Both the position numbers and the translations under genes were made by a program. Below the pieces are notes generated by a model. The model had not been told where the DNA came from, did no database searches, and saw only the letters and a list, made by a program, of their open reading frames with translations. From Ruminococcus sp. (GTDB taxonomy: Bacteria > Bacillota > Clostridia > Oscillospirales > Ruminococcaceae): a DNA stretch of 64,000 nt. The stretch covers positions 1-64,000 of the forward strand of contig JAGAJO010000009.1 of the NCBI GenBank assembly GCA_017626015.1. Direction: 5' to 3'. Positions 32,444-42,932 of the stretch are shown here, one piece after another. The stretch's first letter is position 1; the number at the start of each line of letters is the position of its first letter.

Positions 32444-32873
32444 AATAAGAATAGCTGATATTTCAGACGCAGAGGAGCTTTTCAGGCTCAATGAGGAGTT
32501 TAACGGCAAGGGAGCAACACAGCTTTCTCTGCTGAAAAGATCCTTGGAGTGTAACGAACAGGAGATCGTGTTTATTGCTCGTAATGAAAAAGAGGCTGTC
32601 GGATTTTGCTGTGTTCAGATCTTTAAGTCAATGTGTTACAGCCGGCATTATGCGGAGATCACAGAGCTTTATGTCAATGATAAATACAGAAGACAAGGAG
32701 CTGCGGCTGAAATGTTCAGGTATATAGAGGGGTATTTTGCCGATAAAAATATTGCGGGCTATCAGCTTTTTACAGGCGGAGATAATATATCCGCTCAGGC
32801 TTTTTATGAAAAGCAGGGGTATGTAAGGTCCGATGAAATAATGTATAGAAAAAGGATAGGTGAACAGGTATGA
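32436..32873 (+). CDS. GNAT-family N-acetyltransferase
   Basis: A 145-residue single-domain acetyltransferase. The acetyl-CoA-binding motif A is visible as ELYVNDKYRRQGAAAEM (residues ~75-92), and the C-terminal beta-bulge region AQAFYEKQGYV is typical. Substrate is unknown; possible targets are aminoglycosides, small amines or protein N-termini. Overlaps the upstream DUF3795 gene by 8 nt and the downstream flavin reductase-like gene by 4 nt (ATGA), so translation is coupled. Confidence 0.88.
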   Translation: MFKIRIADISDAEELFRLNEEFNGKGATQLSLLKRSLECNEQEIVFIARNEKEAVGFCCVQIFKSMCYSRHYAEITELYVNDKYRRQGAAAEMFRYIEGYFADKNIAGYQLFTGGDNISAQAFYEKQGYVRSDEIMYRKRIGEQV

Positions 32874-33514
32874 AAAAAGAATTCAGCGTAATGCCGGACA
32901 AATTAGCAAATGAGCAGTTTTACGGATTTAACTGGTTTGAACATCTTACGGCTGTCCCTTCGCCGCTGACGCTGGTGACAGGATATAAGCTTAACGGAAG
33001 ATCCAATGGAACAATGCAGTCATGGCTGTCTTTTTCCAGCGATAACGGCAGTGATTTCTACTGTATATTTTCATATGTATGCAAATACACGCATATGTAT
33101 GAGATCGCCTCTAAGCAAAAGCAGCTGGTGATAAATTTTCCGTCGGCTGATAACTATAAAAAATGCTATTCGACAATAGCCAACAACAGCTATGAGGAGG
33201 ATGAGCTTGAAAAAGCGGGTCTGAAGTTCAAAAAGGGAACAATGGTAAACGCCCCTGTTGTAGAGGACTGCTTTTTAAACCTGGAATGTGAATACGTCTG
33301 GGAAAAGGAGATCACACCCAACAGTGACCATGTTGTTCTTTGCGTTAAGGTCGTAAACGTTCATGTTGACGAGGAGAGTTTGAAGAATGACAGATACGGT
33401 GAAAAGGGATTTCTTTACAATATACATTCCCCGTTGGATCCGGCAACTCTTGAAAGAAAGAGTACTGCATTGGGTGTGATCACCCCTTACAAAACCTATG
33501 AGGAACTTTTTTAA
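32870..33514 (+). CDS. Flavin reductase-like (FMN-binding split barrel) protein
   Basis: A 214-residue protein resembling the flavin reductase domain family: [11 protein letters not shown] near residue 30, then [11 protein letters not shown] and a conserved NFPSADN segment. It likely binds FMN and transfers electrons from NAD(P)H to flavin or to a small substrate. Such clostridial members are often annotated only as flavoredoxin-like. No partner oxygenase is present. It overlaps the acetyltransferase stop by 4 nt, and uvrA begins 33 nt later. Confidence 0.78.
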   Translation: MKKEFSVMPDKLANEQFYGFNWFEHLTAVPSPLTLVTGYKLNGRSNGTMQSWLSFSSDNGSDFYCIFSYVCKYTHMYEIASKQKQLVINFPSADNYKKCYSTIANNSYEEDELEKAGLKFKKGTMVNAPVVEDCFLNLECEYVWEKEITPNSDHVVLCVKVVNVHVDEESLKNDRYGEKGFLYNIHSPLDPATLERKSTALGVITPYKTYEELF

Positions 33515-33547
33515 TAAAAATTATTACAGATTAAGGAAAGTGAAAAT

Positions 33548-36370
33548 ATGCCGATAAATGAAATTGTGATAAAGGGTGCAAAAGAGCATAATCTGAAAAA
33601 TATCGATGTTACTGTTCCCAGAGACAAGCTGGTGGTAATGACGGGACTTTCCGGCTCCGGAAAATCCTCTCTGGCATTCGATACTATCTATGCGGACGGT
33701 CAGAGACGTTACGTTGAGTCGCTGTCCTCATATGCCAGAATGTTTCTTGGACAAATGGACAAGCCTGACGTGGAGAGCATTGAGGGACTTTCTCCAGCTA
33801 TATCCATAGATCAGAAAACCACATCCAAAAATCCACGCTCGACAGTCGGGACCGTCACCGAGATATACGATTATCTCAGGCTGCTTTACGCAAGGATAGG
33901 CGTTCCCCACTGTCCCGTATGCGGAAGGGAGATCAAGCAGCAGACGGTAGATCAGATCGTTGATAAGATACTTTCTCTTGATGACGGTACGAAGATACAG
34001 CTGCTTGCTCCTATTGTAAGAGGCAGAAAGGGAACTCATGTCAAGGAGCTGGAGCAGGCGAGAAGATCGGGCTATGTACGAGTGCGTGTGGACGGTATAA
34101 CCTACGATCTGTCTGAGGACATATCCATTGAAAAGAACAAAAAGCATACTATTGAGATAGTTGTGGACAGACTTGTTATCAAGGACGGAATAAAATCACG
34201 TCTGACAGACAGTATCGAAACGGTGTCGTCCCTGACAGGAGGTATTGTCACAGTGGACGTTATCGGCGGAGAGGAAATGATGTTTTCTCAGAACTATGCC
34301 TGCCCGGAGCATGGAGTATCCATAGAGGAGCTTACTCCCAGAATGTTCTCCTTCAACAACCCTTACGGAGCCTGCGAGAAATGTACAGGACTCGGAGTTT
34401 TCAAGAAGATCGATCCGGATATGATAATCCCGAATAAGGAGCTTTCTATCATGCAGGGAGCTATAAAGGCAAGCGGCTGGAATTCTCTTGACGAGTCATC
34501 TATAGCAATGATGTATTACAAAGCTATTTCCGAGACCTACGGTATCCCCCTTGATGTTCCCGTAAAGGATCTTGACAAGGACGCCGTGGATATATTCTTG
34601 TACGGCACTCAGGGGCAGAAGCTTAAGCTGAGCAGATCGTCGAAATTTTATAAAGCGGAGTACGATTCCGCTTTCGAGGGGATCATACCCAATCTGGAAC
34701 GGCGTTACAAGGAGTCCAACAGTGACTGGTCAAAGGCGGATATCGAAGCAAGCATGACCGATGAAAACTGTCCCGTGTGCCACGGCAGGAGACTTAAAAA
34801 GGAAAGTCTCAGCGTAACGGTGGGCGGGCTGAACATCGCTCAGCTTTGCGATATGTCTGTTACGGCGGCGCTGGATTTCTTTAAGACTCTGGAGCTTTCC
34901 GACCGTGACAGAATGATAGGCGAGCGTATTATCAAGGAGATAAACGACCGTCTCGGTTTTCTTCAGAGCGTGGGATTGGAGTACCTTACTCTTTCACGTT
35001 CTGCCGGTACGCTTTCCGGAGGTGAAAGCCAGCGTATACGTCTTGCGACCCAGATAGGATCCTCTCTGGTGGGAGTTCTGTATATTCTGGACGAGCCGTC
35101 TATCGGACTTCACCAAAGGGACAACGATAAGCTTATTGCAACTCTCAAAAGGCTGAGGGACCTCGGAAATACTCTTATAGTTGTGGAACACGACGAGGAT
35201 ACCATGTATGCCGCTGATTATATTGTGGATATAGGTCCCGGAGCGGGCATACACGGCGGAGAGGTCGTGGCTGCCGGCACGGTAGAGGATATCAAGGCCA
35301 GTGAGAGATCCGTTACCGGTCAGTATCTCAGCGGAAGAAAGAAAATTCCTGTACCTGATGAGAGGAGAAAGGGAAACGGAAAGTATCTGTCCGTAAGAGG
35401 GGCAAGGCAGAATAACCTCAAAAATATCGACGTAGATATACCGCTTGGTACCTTTACCTGCGTTACGGGAGTTTCGGGAAGCGGAAAATCATCGCTTGTC
35501 AACGAGATCATTTATAAAAATCTTGCCGGCAAGCTCAACAGAGCCAAGATACGTCCCGGAGAGTTCTCGGATATGCCGGGAATCGAAAATCTCGATAAGG
35601 TGATCGATATAGATCAGTCACCCATAGGAAGAACGCCCCGTTCAAACCCTGCGACCTATACAGGCGTTTTCACGGATATAAGAGAGCTTTTCGCCCAGAC
35701 CCAGGAAGCAAAAATGAAGGGTTACAACTCGGGCAGATTTTCCTTTAACATAAAAGGAGGACGCTGCGAAGCGTGCGAGGGCGACGGTATCATTAAGATA
35801 GAGATGCACTTCCTGCCGGACGTATATGTTCCCTGTGAGGTGTGCGGCGGCATGAGGTACAATCGTGAGACGCTTGAAATAAAATACAAGGGCAAATCCA
35901 TATATGACGTTCTTGAAATGACGGTGGAGGAGGGAGTGGAGTTCTTCTCCAATATCCCGAAAATACAGAAAAAGCTTCAGACCCTTTACGAGGTAGGTCT
36001 CGGCTATGTGAAGATCGGTCAGCCTGCCACCACTCTTTCGGGAGGAGAAGCGCAGAGGGTAAAGCTTGCAACAGAGCTTTCCAAGAGAGCGACCGGCAGG
36101 ACGATCTATATTCTGGACGAGCCTACTACGGGACTTCACACCGCAGATGTACACAAGCTCATTGAGGTTCTGCAAAAGCTGGTGGATTCGGGCAATACGG
36201 TGCTTGTCATAGAGCATAACCTCGATGTTATAAAGACCGCAGATTATATTGTCGATCTGGGACCCGAGGGTGGCGATAAGGGCGGTATGGTCGTCTGCAC
36301 AGGTACTCCCGAGGAAATTGCAGCCTGCGAAAGCTCCTATACCGGTCAGTATCTCAGAAAAATGCTTTAG
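33548..36370 (+). CDS. uvrA: UvrABC system protein A
   Basis: A 940-residue damage-sensing ATPase of nucleotide excision repair. Two ABC modules are evident: Walker A GLSGSGKS at 33-40 and a second in [11 protein letters not shown] near 640; two signature motifs ([13 protein letters not shown] and [13 protein letters not shown]); and Walker B strands ending YILDEPS and YILDEPT. Zinc-binding cysteines occur in CPVCGRE, the CEACEGDG region and CEVCGG. Full length, ATG 33548. The long minus-strand frame covering its 3' end (35642-36484) is a shadow. Confidence 0.98.
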   Translation: MPINEIVIKGAKEHNLKNIDVTVPRDKLVVMTGLSGSGKSSLAFDTIYADGQRRYVESLSSYARMFLGQMDKPDVESIEGLSPAISIDQKTTSKNPRSTVGTVTEIYDYLRLLYARIGVPHCPVCGREIKQQTVDQIVDKILSLDDGTKIQLLAPIVRGRKGTHVKELEQARRSGYVRVRVDGITYDLSEDISIEKNKKHTIEIVVDRLVIKDGIKSRLTDSIETVSSLTGGIVTVDVIGGEEMMFSQNYACPEHGVSIEELTPRMFSFNNPYGACEKCTGLGVFKKIDPDMIIPNKELSIMQGAIKASGWNSLDESSIAMMYYKAISETYGIPLDVPVKDLDKDAVDIFLYGTQGQKLKLSRSSKFYKAEYDSAFEGIIPNLERRYKESNSDWSKADIEASMTDENCPVCHGRRLKKESLSVTVGGLNIAQLCDMSVTAALDFFKTLELSDRDRMIGERIIKEINDRLGFLQSVGLEYLTLSRSAGTLSGGESQRIRLATQIGSSLVGVLYILDEPSIGLHQRDNDKLIATLKRLRDLGNTLIVVEHDEDTMYAADYIVDIGPGAGIHGGEVVAAGTVEDIKASERSVTGQYLSGRKKIPVPDERRKGNGKYLSVRGARQNNLKNIDVDIPLGTFTCVTGVSGSGKSSLVNEIIYKNLAGKLNRAKIRPGEFSDMPGIENLDKVIDIDQSPIGRTPRSNPATYTGVFTDIRELFAQTQEAKMKGYNSGRFSFNIKGGRCEACEGDGIIKIEMHFLPDVYVPCEVCGGMRYNRETLEIKYKGKSIYDVLEMTVEEGVEFFSNIPKIQKKLQTLYEVGLGYVKIGQPATTLSGGEAQRVKLATELSKRATGRTIYILDEPTTGLHTADVHKLIEVLQKLVDSGNTVLVIEHNLDVIKTADYIVDLGPEGGDKGGMVVCTGTPEEIAACESSYTGQYLRKML

Positions 36371-36694
36371 CAGAGTTGACCTGTGACGTTCATTTCCTTT
36401 TTTTAAAGCAATGATCTGCTGAGCGGAAATGTCTGCGTTAATGTGGCGTAGCCCACGGAGATCAATTTTCAAAGTGCCGAACAAAAGCTTTGTATATGTT
36501 TGTCGTCTTTTCTCCGTTGTACGGCTGGGAAAGGACGACTCAGGCTTCTGTATTGCGGATAAAATACGATGCTTTGTTATAAAATCTTTGATCGGTAAAA
36601 TTGATTTCCATGGACGTAACCGGACTTATGCTGCTATTTTAAATCAGCTTTAATATTTAATTGCCTGTACGCATATAATTTACGGGTGATCGTT
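36371..36694. other. 324-bp intergenic region between uvrA and the M50 protease gene
   Basis: No gene is supported here. Short plus-strand frames lack ribosome binding sites, and a minus-strand frame is only the extension of a uvrA shadow. A 7-bp inverted pair (CATTTCC / GGAAATG) lies just after uvrA but has no U tail. A TATAAT at 36674-36679 has no good -35 box. I see no clear terminator for uvrA. Confidence 0.5.
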
Positions 36695-37261
36695 TTGTTT
36701 TCTGTAAAAATCAGGGGAGTTAATATCGGCGTTTCCTTCAGCTTTTTTGCTGTTACGGCGATAATGCTGCTGTACGGCGGCGCTCTTTGCGGCGAGATAT
36801 TTACGGCGCTTGTTTGCTGCGTTCTCCATGAGCTGGGGCATCTGACATTTATGGCGCTCTTTTCCGACAAGCCGGAAAGCGTAGTGCTGTACGGCGGAGG
36901 TATCAGGATACGCCCGGGATCGGGCAGGCTTTTGTCATCCGCGGCGGATATGCTCATTCTTTTATCCGGATGCGCAGTTAATTTTCTTGCTGCGGGAATA
37001 TGGTATCTGATCTCCGGATTTGATTTTTTCTGTGCCGTAAACCTGCTGCTGGGGGTTTTCAACCTGCTGCCATTTAAATATTTTGACGGAGGAAGGGCGC
37101 TTGAAAAGCTCCTTAAAGGCTCAAGATCCTATGATATCATAAGGGCGCTGTTTATTTTTTTGGCAGCGGTGTGTGTGATCCAGATGAATCTTAACGGGGC
37201 GCTGAGCGTTTCCTTTGCCCTGACCTTCTTCTTTGTTGTCCTGTCGGAGATCCTTTACTGA
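36695..37261 (+). CDS. M50-family site-2 protease-like membrane metalloprotease
   Basis: A ~188-residue polytopic membrane protein. The zinc motif HELGH is at residues 45-49 and the third ligand motif NLLPFKYFDGG lies about 75 residues further, both inside hydrophobic helices, as in SpoIVFB-type intramembrane proteases. There is no PDZ or CBS domain, so it is a minimal core. The substrate is unknown; a role in processing a sigma factor precursor is only an analogy. The start is uncertain: TTG 36695 follows GGGTGAT by 4 nt, while GTG 36686 overlaps that site. Confidence 0.82.
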   Translation: MFSVKIRGVNIGVSFSFFAVTAIMLLYGGALCGEIFTALVCCVLHELGHLTFMALFSDKPESVVLYGGGIRIRPGSGRLLSSAADMLILLSGCAVNFLAAGIWYLISGFDFFCAVNLLLGVFNLLPFKYFDGGRALEKLLKGSRSYDIIRALFIFLAAVCVIQMNLNGALSVSFALTFFFVVLSEILY

Positions 37262-37304
37262 CGGAAAATATTTTCAGGATCTTATAAATTTTTTAAAAAA
37301 ACAC

Positions 37305-37333
37305 TTGACAAATCGGACCGGGTGGTGTATAAT
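37305..37333 (+). promoter_or_regulatory. Full-consensus promoter of infC-rpmI-rplT
   Basis: TTGACA (37305-37310), 17-nt spacer and TATAAT (37328-37333). It is followed by a ~150-nt leader before infC. Confidence 0.9.
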
Positions 37334-37339
37334 ACTAAA

Positions 37340-37472
37340 GTAAACAAAGCAGAGCATTGATCCGTTCTCACCTTAAGCGCCGTTTTGGTTGTAAAAAGGT
37401 TGCCATAGATCGCAATAATTTTTGTGATATTATGCGGGTACGGTGTGTTCTGTATCCGTTTTATTTTATTTT
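37340..37472 (+). promoter_or_regulatory. Candidate L20-type leader with attenuator terminator upstream of infC
   Basis: The infC leader contains a hairpin CGGGTAC (37435-37441) / GTATCCG (37452-37458, one G-T pair) followed by the U-rich tract TTTTATTTTATTTT (37459-37472), i.e. an intrinsic terminator directly before the infC ribosome binding site. In Firmicutes this operon is controlled by ribosomal protein L20 binding its leader and promoting termination; the arrangement here fits. The upstream pairing partners were not worked out in full, so the L20 assignment is inferred from position and the attenuator. Confidence 0.65.
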
Positions 37473-37486
37473 GGAGGTGCTGCGTC

Positions 37487-38005
37487 ATTAGCAACAAGGA
37501 ACATCAGATCAACGAGGAAATACGCGATAAGGAGCTTCGTGTAATCGACGTTGACGGAACTCAGCTGGGTATTATCAGCGCTGAGGAAGCGTTGGATATT
37601 GCGTTTAAGAAGGATCTGGATCTGGTTAAGATCGCTCCTCAGGCAACGCCGCCCGTATGCCGTATAATGGACTACGGAAAGTTCTGCTTCGAGCAGGCAA
37701 AGCGTGAAAAAGAGGCGAAGAAAAATCAGAAGGTCATCGAGATCAAGGAGGTCAGGATGTCCTCAACCATCGATACCAACGATTTCAATACTAAGGTAAA
37801 TCAGGCTTTAAAGTTCCTTAAGGGCGGAGATAAGGTCAAGGTATCTGTAAGATTCCGCAAGCGTACCGTTGCTCATCCTCAGTTTGGCGAGGAGCTTCTC
37901 GTTAAATTCAAGGAGGCTGTTTCCGAGGTGGGAGTTGTTGATAAGCCATCCAAAATGGAGGGACGAAGCCTGGTGATGTTCGTCGCTCCGAAAAACAGCA
38001 AGTAA
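37487..38005 (+). CDS. infC: Translation initiation factor IF-3 (AUU start)
   Basis: A 172-residue factor that binds the 30S subunit and checks start-codon pairing. N-terminal domain begins SNKEHQINEEIR, with linker KREKEAKKNQKVIEIKEVR and C-domain ending VMFVAPK. The gene almost certainly starts with ATT at 37487, 7 nt after GGAGGTG (37473-37479), because the conserved protein begins there and no ATG, GTG or TTG fits. AUU is the well-known autoregulated start of infC. It is first in infC-rpmI-rplT. Confidence 0.96.
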   Translation: MSNKEHQINEEIRDKELRVIDVDGTQLGIISAEEALDIAFKKDLDLVKIAPQATPPVCRIMDYGKFCFEQAKREKEAKKNQKVIEIKEVRMSSTIDTNDFNTKVNQALKFLKGGDKVKVSVRFRKRTVAHPQFGEELLVKFKEAVSEVGVVDKPSKMEGRSLVMFVAPKNSK

Positions 38006-38028
38006 AATAATTAAGGAGGATAAATCAA

Positions 38029-38226
38029 ATGCCAAAGATCAAGACACATTCCGGCGCAAAGAAGCGTTTCAGCGTAACCGGAAGCGGTAAGGTAAAGTTT
38101 CAGCACACAAACAAGAGACACAGACTTACTCAGAAGGAACATAAGCGCAAGAGGATACTCCGTGGTGCAGCTTATGCCGACGACACCAATATCAAGAACG
38201 TAAAGGCTCTTATCCCTTACAAATAA
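38029..38226 (+). CDS. rpmI: 50S ribosomal protein L35
   Basis: A 65-residue basic protein with the L35 pattern: PKIKTHSGAKKRF, the central GKVKFQHTNKRH and TQKEHKRKRILR. It begins 23 nt after infC with AAGGAGG upstream and precedes rplT by 49 nt. Standard length and order of the infC operon. Confidence 0.98.
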   Translation: MPKIKTHSGAKKRFSVTGSGKVKFQHTNKRHRLTQKEHKRKRILRGAAYADDTNIKNVKALIPYK

Positions 38227-38275
38227 GCGAGTTGTAGGGAAACATTTAAATTAAAAATTTCAGGAGGTAATAACT

Positions 38276-38629
38276 ATGGCTCGTGTTAAGGGAGCAATGA
38301 TGACTCGTAAGAGAAGAAATAAGACTCTGAAGCTTGCTAAGGGCTACTTCGGCGCAAAGAGCAAGCACTTTAAGATGGCTAAGCAGGCTGTTATGAAGTC
38401 AGGTCAGTATGCATACATCGGCAGAAAGCAGAAGAAGAGAGATTTCAGAAAGCTCTGGATCACAAGAATTTCCGCAGCCTGCAAGATGAACGGCATCAAT
38501 TATTCAACATTTATGAACGGCGTGAATAAAGCAGGCATTAATCTTAACAGAAAAATGCTTTCTGAGATCGCAATAAGCGATCCTGCGGGCTTTACAGCGA
38601 TTGTTGAAAAGGCGAAGGCGGCTCTTTAA
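38276..38629 (+). CDS. rplT: 50S ribosomal protein L20
   Basis: A 117-residue 23S rRNA-binding protein needed for early large-subunit assembly. Typical features are [15 protein letters not shown] at the start, the long basic helix [13 protein letters not shown]-like stretch (here [13 protein letters not shown]), and [17 protein letters not shown]. In Firmicutes L20 also represses its own operon through the infC leader, for which a candidate exists at 37340-37472. A terminator follows 10 nt after the stop. Confidence 0.98.
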   Translation: MARVKGAMMTRKRRNKTLKLAKGYFGAKSKHFKMAKQAVMKSGQYAYIGRKQKKRDFRKLWITRISAACKMNGINYSTFMNGVNKAGINLNRKMLSEIAISDPAGFTAIVEKAKAAL

Positions 38630-38638
38630 TGAACATAC

Positions 38639-38677
38639 AACACGCATGTTTAAGTATAAACCTGCGTGTTTTGTTGT
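38639..38677 (+). terminator. Terminator after rplT
   Basis: AACACGCA (38639-38646) pairs with 38663-38670 and an inner GTTTA/TAAAC stem extends it, followed by TTGTTGT. One mismatch separates the two stems. Confidence 0.82.
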
Positions 38678-38717
38678 ATATTAGAGTAAATCAATCTGTT
38701 GCTGAGGCGGTAATTTA

Positions 38718-39527
38718 ATGGTAATTTCAAGCAGAGATAATCCTAAAATTAAGCTGTTTAAAAAGCTTCTTCAAAGCAGAAAAAGCCGTGACGAAAGCGG
38801 ACTTTTTGTTGCGGAGGGTATGCGCGGCTGCATAGATATAATTAAATGCGGCGAAAAGGGTCTTGTCAGCATAACTGCCGTTTTGTATACCGCCGAGGCG
38901 ATCGAACGGTACAGAGGTCAGCTGCCTGTGGGGCTTGCTGAGAACTTTGACGAAAGCAGAAGGTATGTTATAACCTCCGAGATCGCAGAGAAAATTTCTG
39001 AAACCGGCAGTTCCCAGGGTATCTTTGTTGTAGCGCATAAGCTGGATAAAAAGCTTTCCGAAGGCTGCATTAAGCATGACGGCAAGTATCTTGTGTTGTG
39101 CGGTATACAGGATCCCGGAAATCTCGGCACTATGCTGAGAACAGGCGATGCTTTGGGAATAGACGGCGTGATAATGACAGGAAATTCAGTTGATCTGTAT
39201 AACCCCAAGGCGGTAAGATCCGCTGTGGGAAGTATGCCGAAAATAAACCTTTATGTGGAAAATGATTTCAGCAGGGTCATTGATATACTGAAAAAAGTCG
39301 GTATAAAAACCTGTGCCGCAGTCGTGCGGGGCGGCGAATCCGTGTGTGGTTTTGATTTTTCGGGAGGCTGTGCGGTCGTTATCGGAAACGAGGGCAGGGG
39401 ACTCTCTGATGAAAACGCCGTACTTTGCGACAGAAAGATCACTATTGAAATGAAGGGCAGCCTGGATTCGCTTAATGCGGCAACAGCAGGAACTATCCTG
39501 TTGTGGGAAATGTGCAGACGATCATGA
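38718..39527 (+). CDS. TrmH/SpoU-family RNA methyltransferase
   Basis: A 269-residue SPOUT enzyme that would 2'-O-methylate rRNA or tRNA. The N-terminal substrate-binding domain (residues ~1-95, starting ISSRDNPKIKLFKKL) is followed by the trefoil-knot domain with the three SpoU motifs: DPGNLGTMLRTGDALG, IGNEGRGLS and LNAATAGTILLWEM. It resembles clostridial proteins related to RlmB/TsnR; the nucleotide modified is not known. dprA begins 14 nt downstream. Confidence 0.92.
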   Translation: MVISSRDNPKIKLFKKLLQSRKSRDESGLFVAEGMRGCIDIIKCGEKGLVSITAVLYTAEAIERYRGQLPVGLAENFDESRRYVITSEIAEKISETGSSQGIFVVAHKLDKKLSEGCIKHDGKYLVLCGIQDPGNLGTMLRTGDALGIDGVIMTGNSVDLYNPKAVRSAVGSMPKINLYVENDFSRVIDILKKVGIKTCAAVVRGGESVCGFDFSGGCAVVIGNEGRGLSDENAVLCDRKITIEMKGSLDSLNAATAGTILLWEMCRRS

Positions 39528-39541
39528 AAGGACGTGCTTCT

Positions 39542-40768
39542 ATGGAGGGCGGACATGATGCCCTGTGGCTGTGGACTGTTATGGTTTTCGGTATCGGCAG
39601 CAAGAGACTTTGGGAAATGTCCGATAATTTTGACAGCGTGGAGGATTTCGTCAGTGCTGTAAAAAACCGCAGCATCACCGGACTTACCGGGCAGGAGTAT
39701 GAACGTGCCGACGCTGTTAGTATAGGCGACGCCGAGAAGATATTAGGCGTTTGCAGCGACAGGGGTCAAAAGTATTTATGTTATGAAAGTGAGGGCTATC
39801 CCTTGCAGCTCAAGAGGATCGCAAATCCTCCCGCTATGCTTTTTTATAAGGGGAACCTTGACTTTTTACACGATAAATGCCTTATCACCGTTGTGGGAAC
39901 AAGAAGGCCGTCACAATATTCGCTGGAGGTCACCGATAAGCTCTGCGGAGAGCTTGCGGACAGGGGATTTGTTCTTGTTTCGGGATTTGCAGAGGGGATA
40001 GACCAACGGGTTAATCTTGTCTCTCTTGAAAAGGGAGAAGGCACTGTCGCAGTCTGCGGTACGCCTATTGACTACGATTATCCCAGGGGAAGCGGCGAGC
40101 TTAAAAACAAAATAGCCGAAACGGGTGTCGTTATTTCAGAGTATTACCCTACGGCAAGATTTCACAGCGGTTCATTTTCTGCAAGGAACAGGATCTCCGT
40201 GGGAATGTCTTCAGGTGTGCTTTTTATCGAAGCTCGCAGAGAAAGTCACGGACTTGATAACTACGGTCATGCGGTCTATCAGGGAAAGCCTGTGTTCGTT
40301 ATCCCGCCGCATGATATTTACGACAGCAGATACTTTGGTCAGCGTGATCTGCTCAGAAACGAGTGTCAGGCGGTTTTCGGTGCAGACGATATTGTGCACG
40401 CTATGGCGGACGGAAAATATTTCAGCATGAAGTATATTCGCAGCGAGGGGAAATTCGATCTCCCGTCGGAGGACTCCGGGTTTTATTCAGAACAAGAGAA
40501 ACGGGAAGCTACCGGAAGATCTTCCGGGAAAAAGCATGGAAAAACGGAGCCGGAGCAGACAACGGTGGAAAAAAGGAGCGAATACGACTTTTCGGGTCTG
40601 GACGACACTCAAAGTAAGATCTGTATGCTTTTAAAGGATAAAAATATGCTGGTAGATGAGATCTCAGCCGCTGCCGGACTTGATATTTCCGATACCTTGG
40701 CTTTACTGACCGAACTGGAAATGGAGGGCGCTGTAAGATCTCTGCCCGGAAAAATGTTCGGGCTGTAA
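39542..40768 (+). CDS. dprA: DNA-processing protein A (DprA/Smf) with winged-helix tail
   Basis: A 408-residue single-strand DNA-binding protein that loads RecA during transformation. The Rossmann-like core shows VVGTRRPSQYS, LVSGFAEGIDQ, NRISVGMSSGVLFIEA and a late HAVYQGKPVFVIP segment. The C-terminal ~65 residues form a winged helix (DML1-like), after a charged linker rich in Lys, Glu and Arg. The usual FAxPG end of the core is altered to FVIPPH. I start it at ATG 39542 with AAAGGA 9 nt before; ATG 39524 overlaps the trmH stop but lacks a good site. Confidence 0.9.
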   Translation: MEGGHDALWLWTVMVFGIGSKRLWEMSDNFDSVEDFVSAVKNRSITGLTGQEYERADAVSIGDAEKILGVCSDRGQKYLCYESEGYPLQLKRIANPPAMLFYKGNLDFLHDKCLITVVGTRRPSQYSLEVTDKLCGELADRGFVLVSGFAEGIDQRVNLVSLEKGEGTVAVCGTPIDYDYPRGSGELKNKIAETGVVISEYYPTARFHSGSFSARNRISVGMSSGVLFIEARRESHGLDNYGHAVYQGKPVFVIPPHDIYDSRYFGQRDLLRNECQAVFGADDIVHAMADGKYFSMKYIRSEGKFDLPSEDSGFYSEQEKREATGRSSGKKHGKTEPEQTTVEKRSEYDFSGLDDTQSKICMLLKDKNMLVDEISAAAGLDISDTLALLTELEMEGAVRSLPGKMFGL

Positions 40769-40841
40769 CAGAAAACGCCGATCAAGGAATTATTGTCAGG
40801 CATAAATTTTGGAGAACGTTTTAACGGAATGGAGAATAATT

Positions 40842-42932
40842 TTGTCTAATTTAGTAATAGTTGAGTCGCCTCACAAGGCGAAAACGGTAAAAAGATATCT
40901 GAGCGGGGACTACGAGGTCGTTGCATCTATGGGACATCTGCGGGATCTGCCCAAGTCCAAGCTCGGGGTCGATATAGAAAACGATTTTCAGCCGCATTAT
41001 ATAAATATCAAGGATAAGGAAGCACTTATCAAGGAGATAAAGAAAAAGGCAAAAGGCTGCGATCACGTTTATCTTGCAGGAGACCCGGACCGTGAGGGAG
41101 AAGCTATCTCATGGCATCTGGCTCAGATACTTGGTCTGGATATGAACGAAAAAAACCGTGTAGCTTTCAATGAGATAACAGAAAGCGGAATAAAGGCGGG
41201 AATGAGCAATCCCCGCACCATAGATCTGAATCTTGTAAACGCTCAGCAGGCTAGAAGGATCCTTGACCGTATAGTAGGCTATAAGCTGTCGCCGTTTTTA
41301 TGGAGAAAGATAAGGAGAGGACTTTCCGCAGGAAGGGTCCAGTCTGTAGCCGTGAAAATGATCTGTGACAGAGAAAAGGAAATAAGAGCCTTCGTTTCCC
41401 AGGAGTATTGGTCGGTGGACGGTAAGTTTACGGCAAAGTCAGGCAGAAAGGCTTTCTCCGCAAAGCTTAATTCGGTAGACGGAAAAAAGGCGGAGCTTAA
41501 GACCAAGGAGGACGCAGATTCGGTTCTGGCAAGGCTGGAGGGTGCAGAGTATACGGTGGATAAGGTCAAGAAAAGCGTCCACAAGAAAACTCCCGCAGCG
41601 CCGTTTACGACTTCAACGCTTCAGCAGGAGGCTTCAAGACGTCTCGGCTTTCAGGGCAGACGTACAATGAAAGCCGCACAGGAGCTTTACGAAGGTCTTG
41701 AAATAAACGGACAGGGCGCAACGGGACTTATAACCTATATGAGGACAGACAGTCTCAGGATCTCCGACGAGGCAAGGGCTGCGGCCTATGAATTTATCAA
41801 GGGTAAATACGGAGATAAATATATCCCCGCAGCGCCGAAGATATATAAAACCAAGGGCAACGCTCAGGACGCTCATGAGGCGATAAGACCTACGGATCCG
41901 CAGATAACTCCCGAACTTGTAAAGGCTAGCGGCGTTACATCAGATCAGTATAAGCTTTATAAGCTGATATGGGAAAGATTTCTGGCGTCGCAGATGGAAA
42001 ACTGCCTTATGGATACAATGTCGGTGGATATTGTAGCAAACGGCTGCACATTCAAGGCGACCGGTTATTCCGTTAAGTTTGACGGATTTACCGTGCTTTA
42101 TGAGGAGTCAAAGGACGAGGAGGACGAAAAGAAAAACGTTCTTCCGCCTATCGAAAAGGGAGATATCCTGAAGGCAAAGGAAATTCTGGGAAATCAGCAC
42201 TTTACACAGCCGCCGCCGAGGTATACGGAGGCGACGCTTGTCAAGGCGTTTGAGGAGACCGGAATAGGCAGACCCTCCACCTATGTTACAACTATCACGA
42301 CGATCCTTAACAGAAGCTATGTTGAAAGGGACGGAAAGCAGCTTAAGCCAACGGCTCTGGGCGAGGTCACGAACGAGCTGATGAGCGAGCATTTTGATAA
42401 GATAGTAGACGTGAAGTTTACGGCTAATATGGAAAACAGTCTTGACGATGTGGAAAGCGGAAAGACCGATTGGGTGGAGACGCTCAGGAATTTCTACGGC
42501 GATTTTGACGATGAGCTTTCCAAAGCTGAGGTATCTATGGAGGGTAAACGTGTTAAGGTGCCTGACGAGGAGACAGATCAGGTATGCGAGATATGCGGAA
42601 AGCCTATGGTCATAAAAATCGGCAGATACGGAAAATTCATGGCTTGCTCAGGCTTCCCGGAGTGTACCAACACTAAAAGGATCGTTCAGGAGACTGGAGG
42701 AAGCTGTCCCTTCTGCGGTAAAAAGGTCTTGCTGAAAAAATCTAAAAAAGGTAAAAAGTATTATGGCTGTGAGGACAATCCCACCTGCAGCTTTATGACG
42801 TGGGATCTTCCTACTGAAGAAAAATGTCCGCAGTGCGGTTCTACCCTTTTCCAAAAGGGAGGAAAAAACGGAGTGCTTCTTTGTCACAAGCCTGACTGCG
42901 GCTACGAGAGGAATTTGTCAAATGACGGTTAA
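40842..42932 (+). CDS. topA: DNA topoisomerase I
   Basis: A 696-residue type IA enzyme that relaxes negative supercoils. The Toprim domain begins [17 protein letters not shown] with [12 protein letters not shown]; the catalytic Tyr lies in [13 protein letters not shown]. Three C-terminal four-Cys zinc ribbons follow (CEICGKP ... FPEC, CPFCGKK ... NPTC, CPQCGST ... KPDC). It starts with TTG 40842, 8 nt after GGAG; the conserved protein begins there and the earlier in-frame codon is poor. trmFO overlaps its 3' end by 11 nt. Confidence 0.97.
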   Translation: MSNLVIVESPHKAKTVKRYLSGDYEVVASMGHLRDLPKSKLGVDIENDFQPHYINIKDKEALIKEIKKKAKGCDHVYLAGDPDREGEAISWHLAQILGLDMNEKNRVAFNEITESGIKAGMSNPRTIDLNLVNAQQARRILDRIVGYKLSPFLWRKIRRGLSAGRVQSVAVKMICDREKEIRAFVSQEYWSVDGKFTAKSGRKAFSAKLNSVDGKKAELKTKEDADSVLARLEGAEYTVDKVKKSVHKKTPAAPFTTSTLQQEASRRLGFQGRRTMKAAQELYEGLEINGQGATGLITYMRTDSLRISDEARAAAYEFIKGKYGDKYIPAAPKIYKTKGNAQDAHEAIRPTDPQITPELVKASGVTSDQYKLYKLIWERFLASQMENCLMDTMSVDIVANGCTFKATGYSVKFDGFTVLYEESKDEEDEKKNVLPPIEKGDILKAKEILGNQHFTQPPPRYTEATLVKAFEETGIGRPSTYVTTITTILNRSYVERDGKQLKPTALGEVTNELMSEHFDKIVDVKFTANMENSLDDVESGKTDWVETLRNFYGDFDDELSKAEVSMEGKRVKVPDEETDQVCEICGKPMVIKIGRYGKFMACSGFPECTNTKRIVQETGGSCPFCGKKVLLKKSKKGKKYYGCEDNPTCSFMTWDLPTEEKCPQCGSTLFQKGGKNGVLLCHKPDCGYERNLSNDG

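Noticed and set aside
35642-36484. 280-residue minus-strand ORF over the 3' end of uvrA
   Set aside because: It overlaps a clear uvrA coding region; its frame is a GC-bias shadow extended into the intergenic gap, with no domain or start signal.
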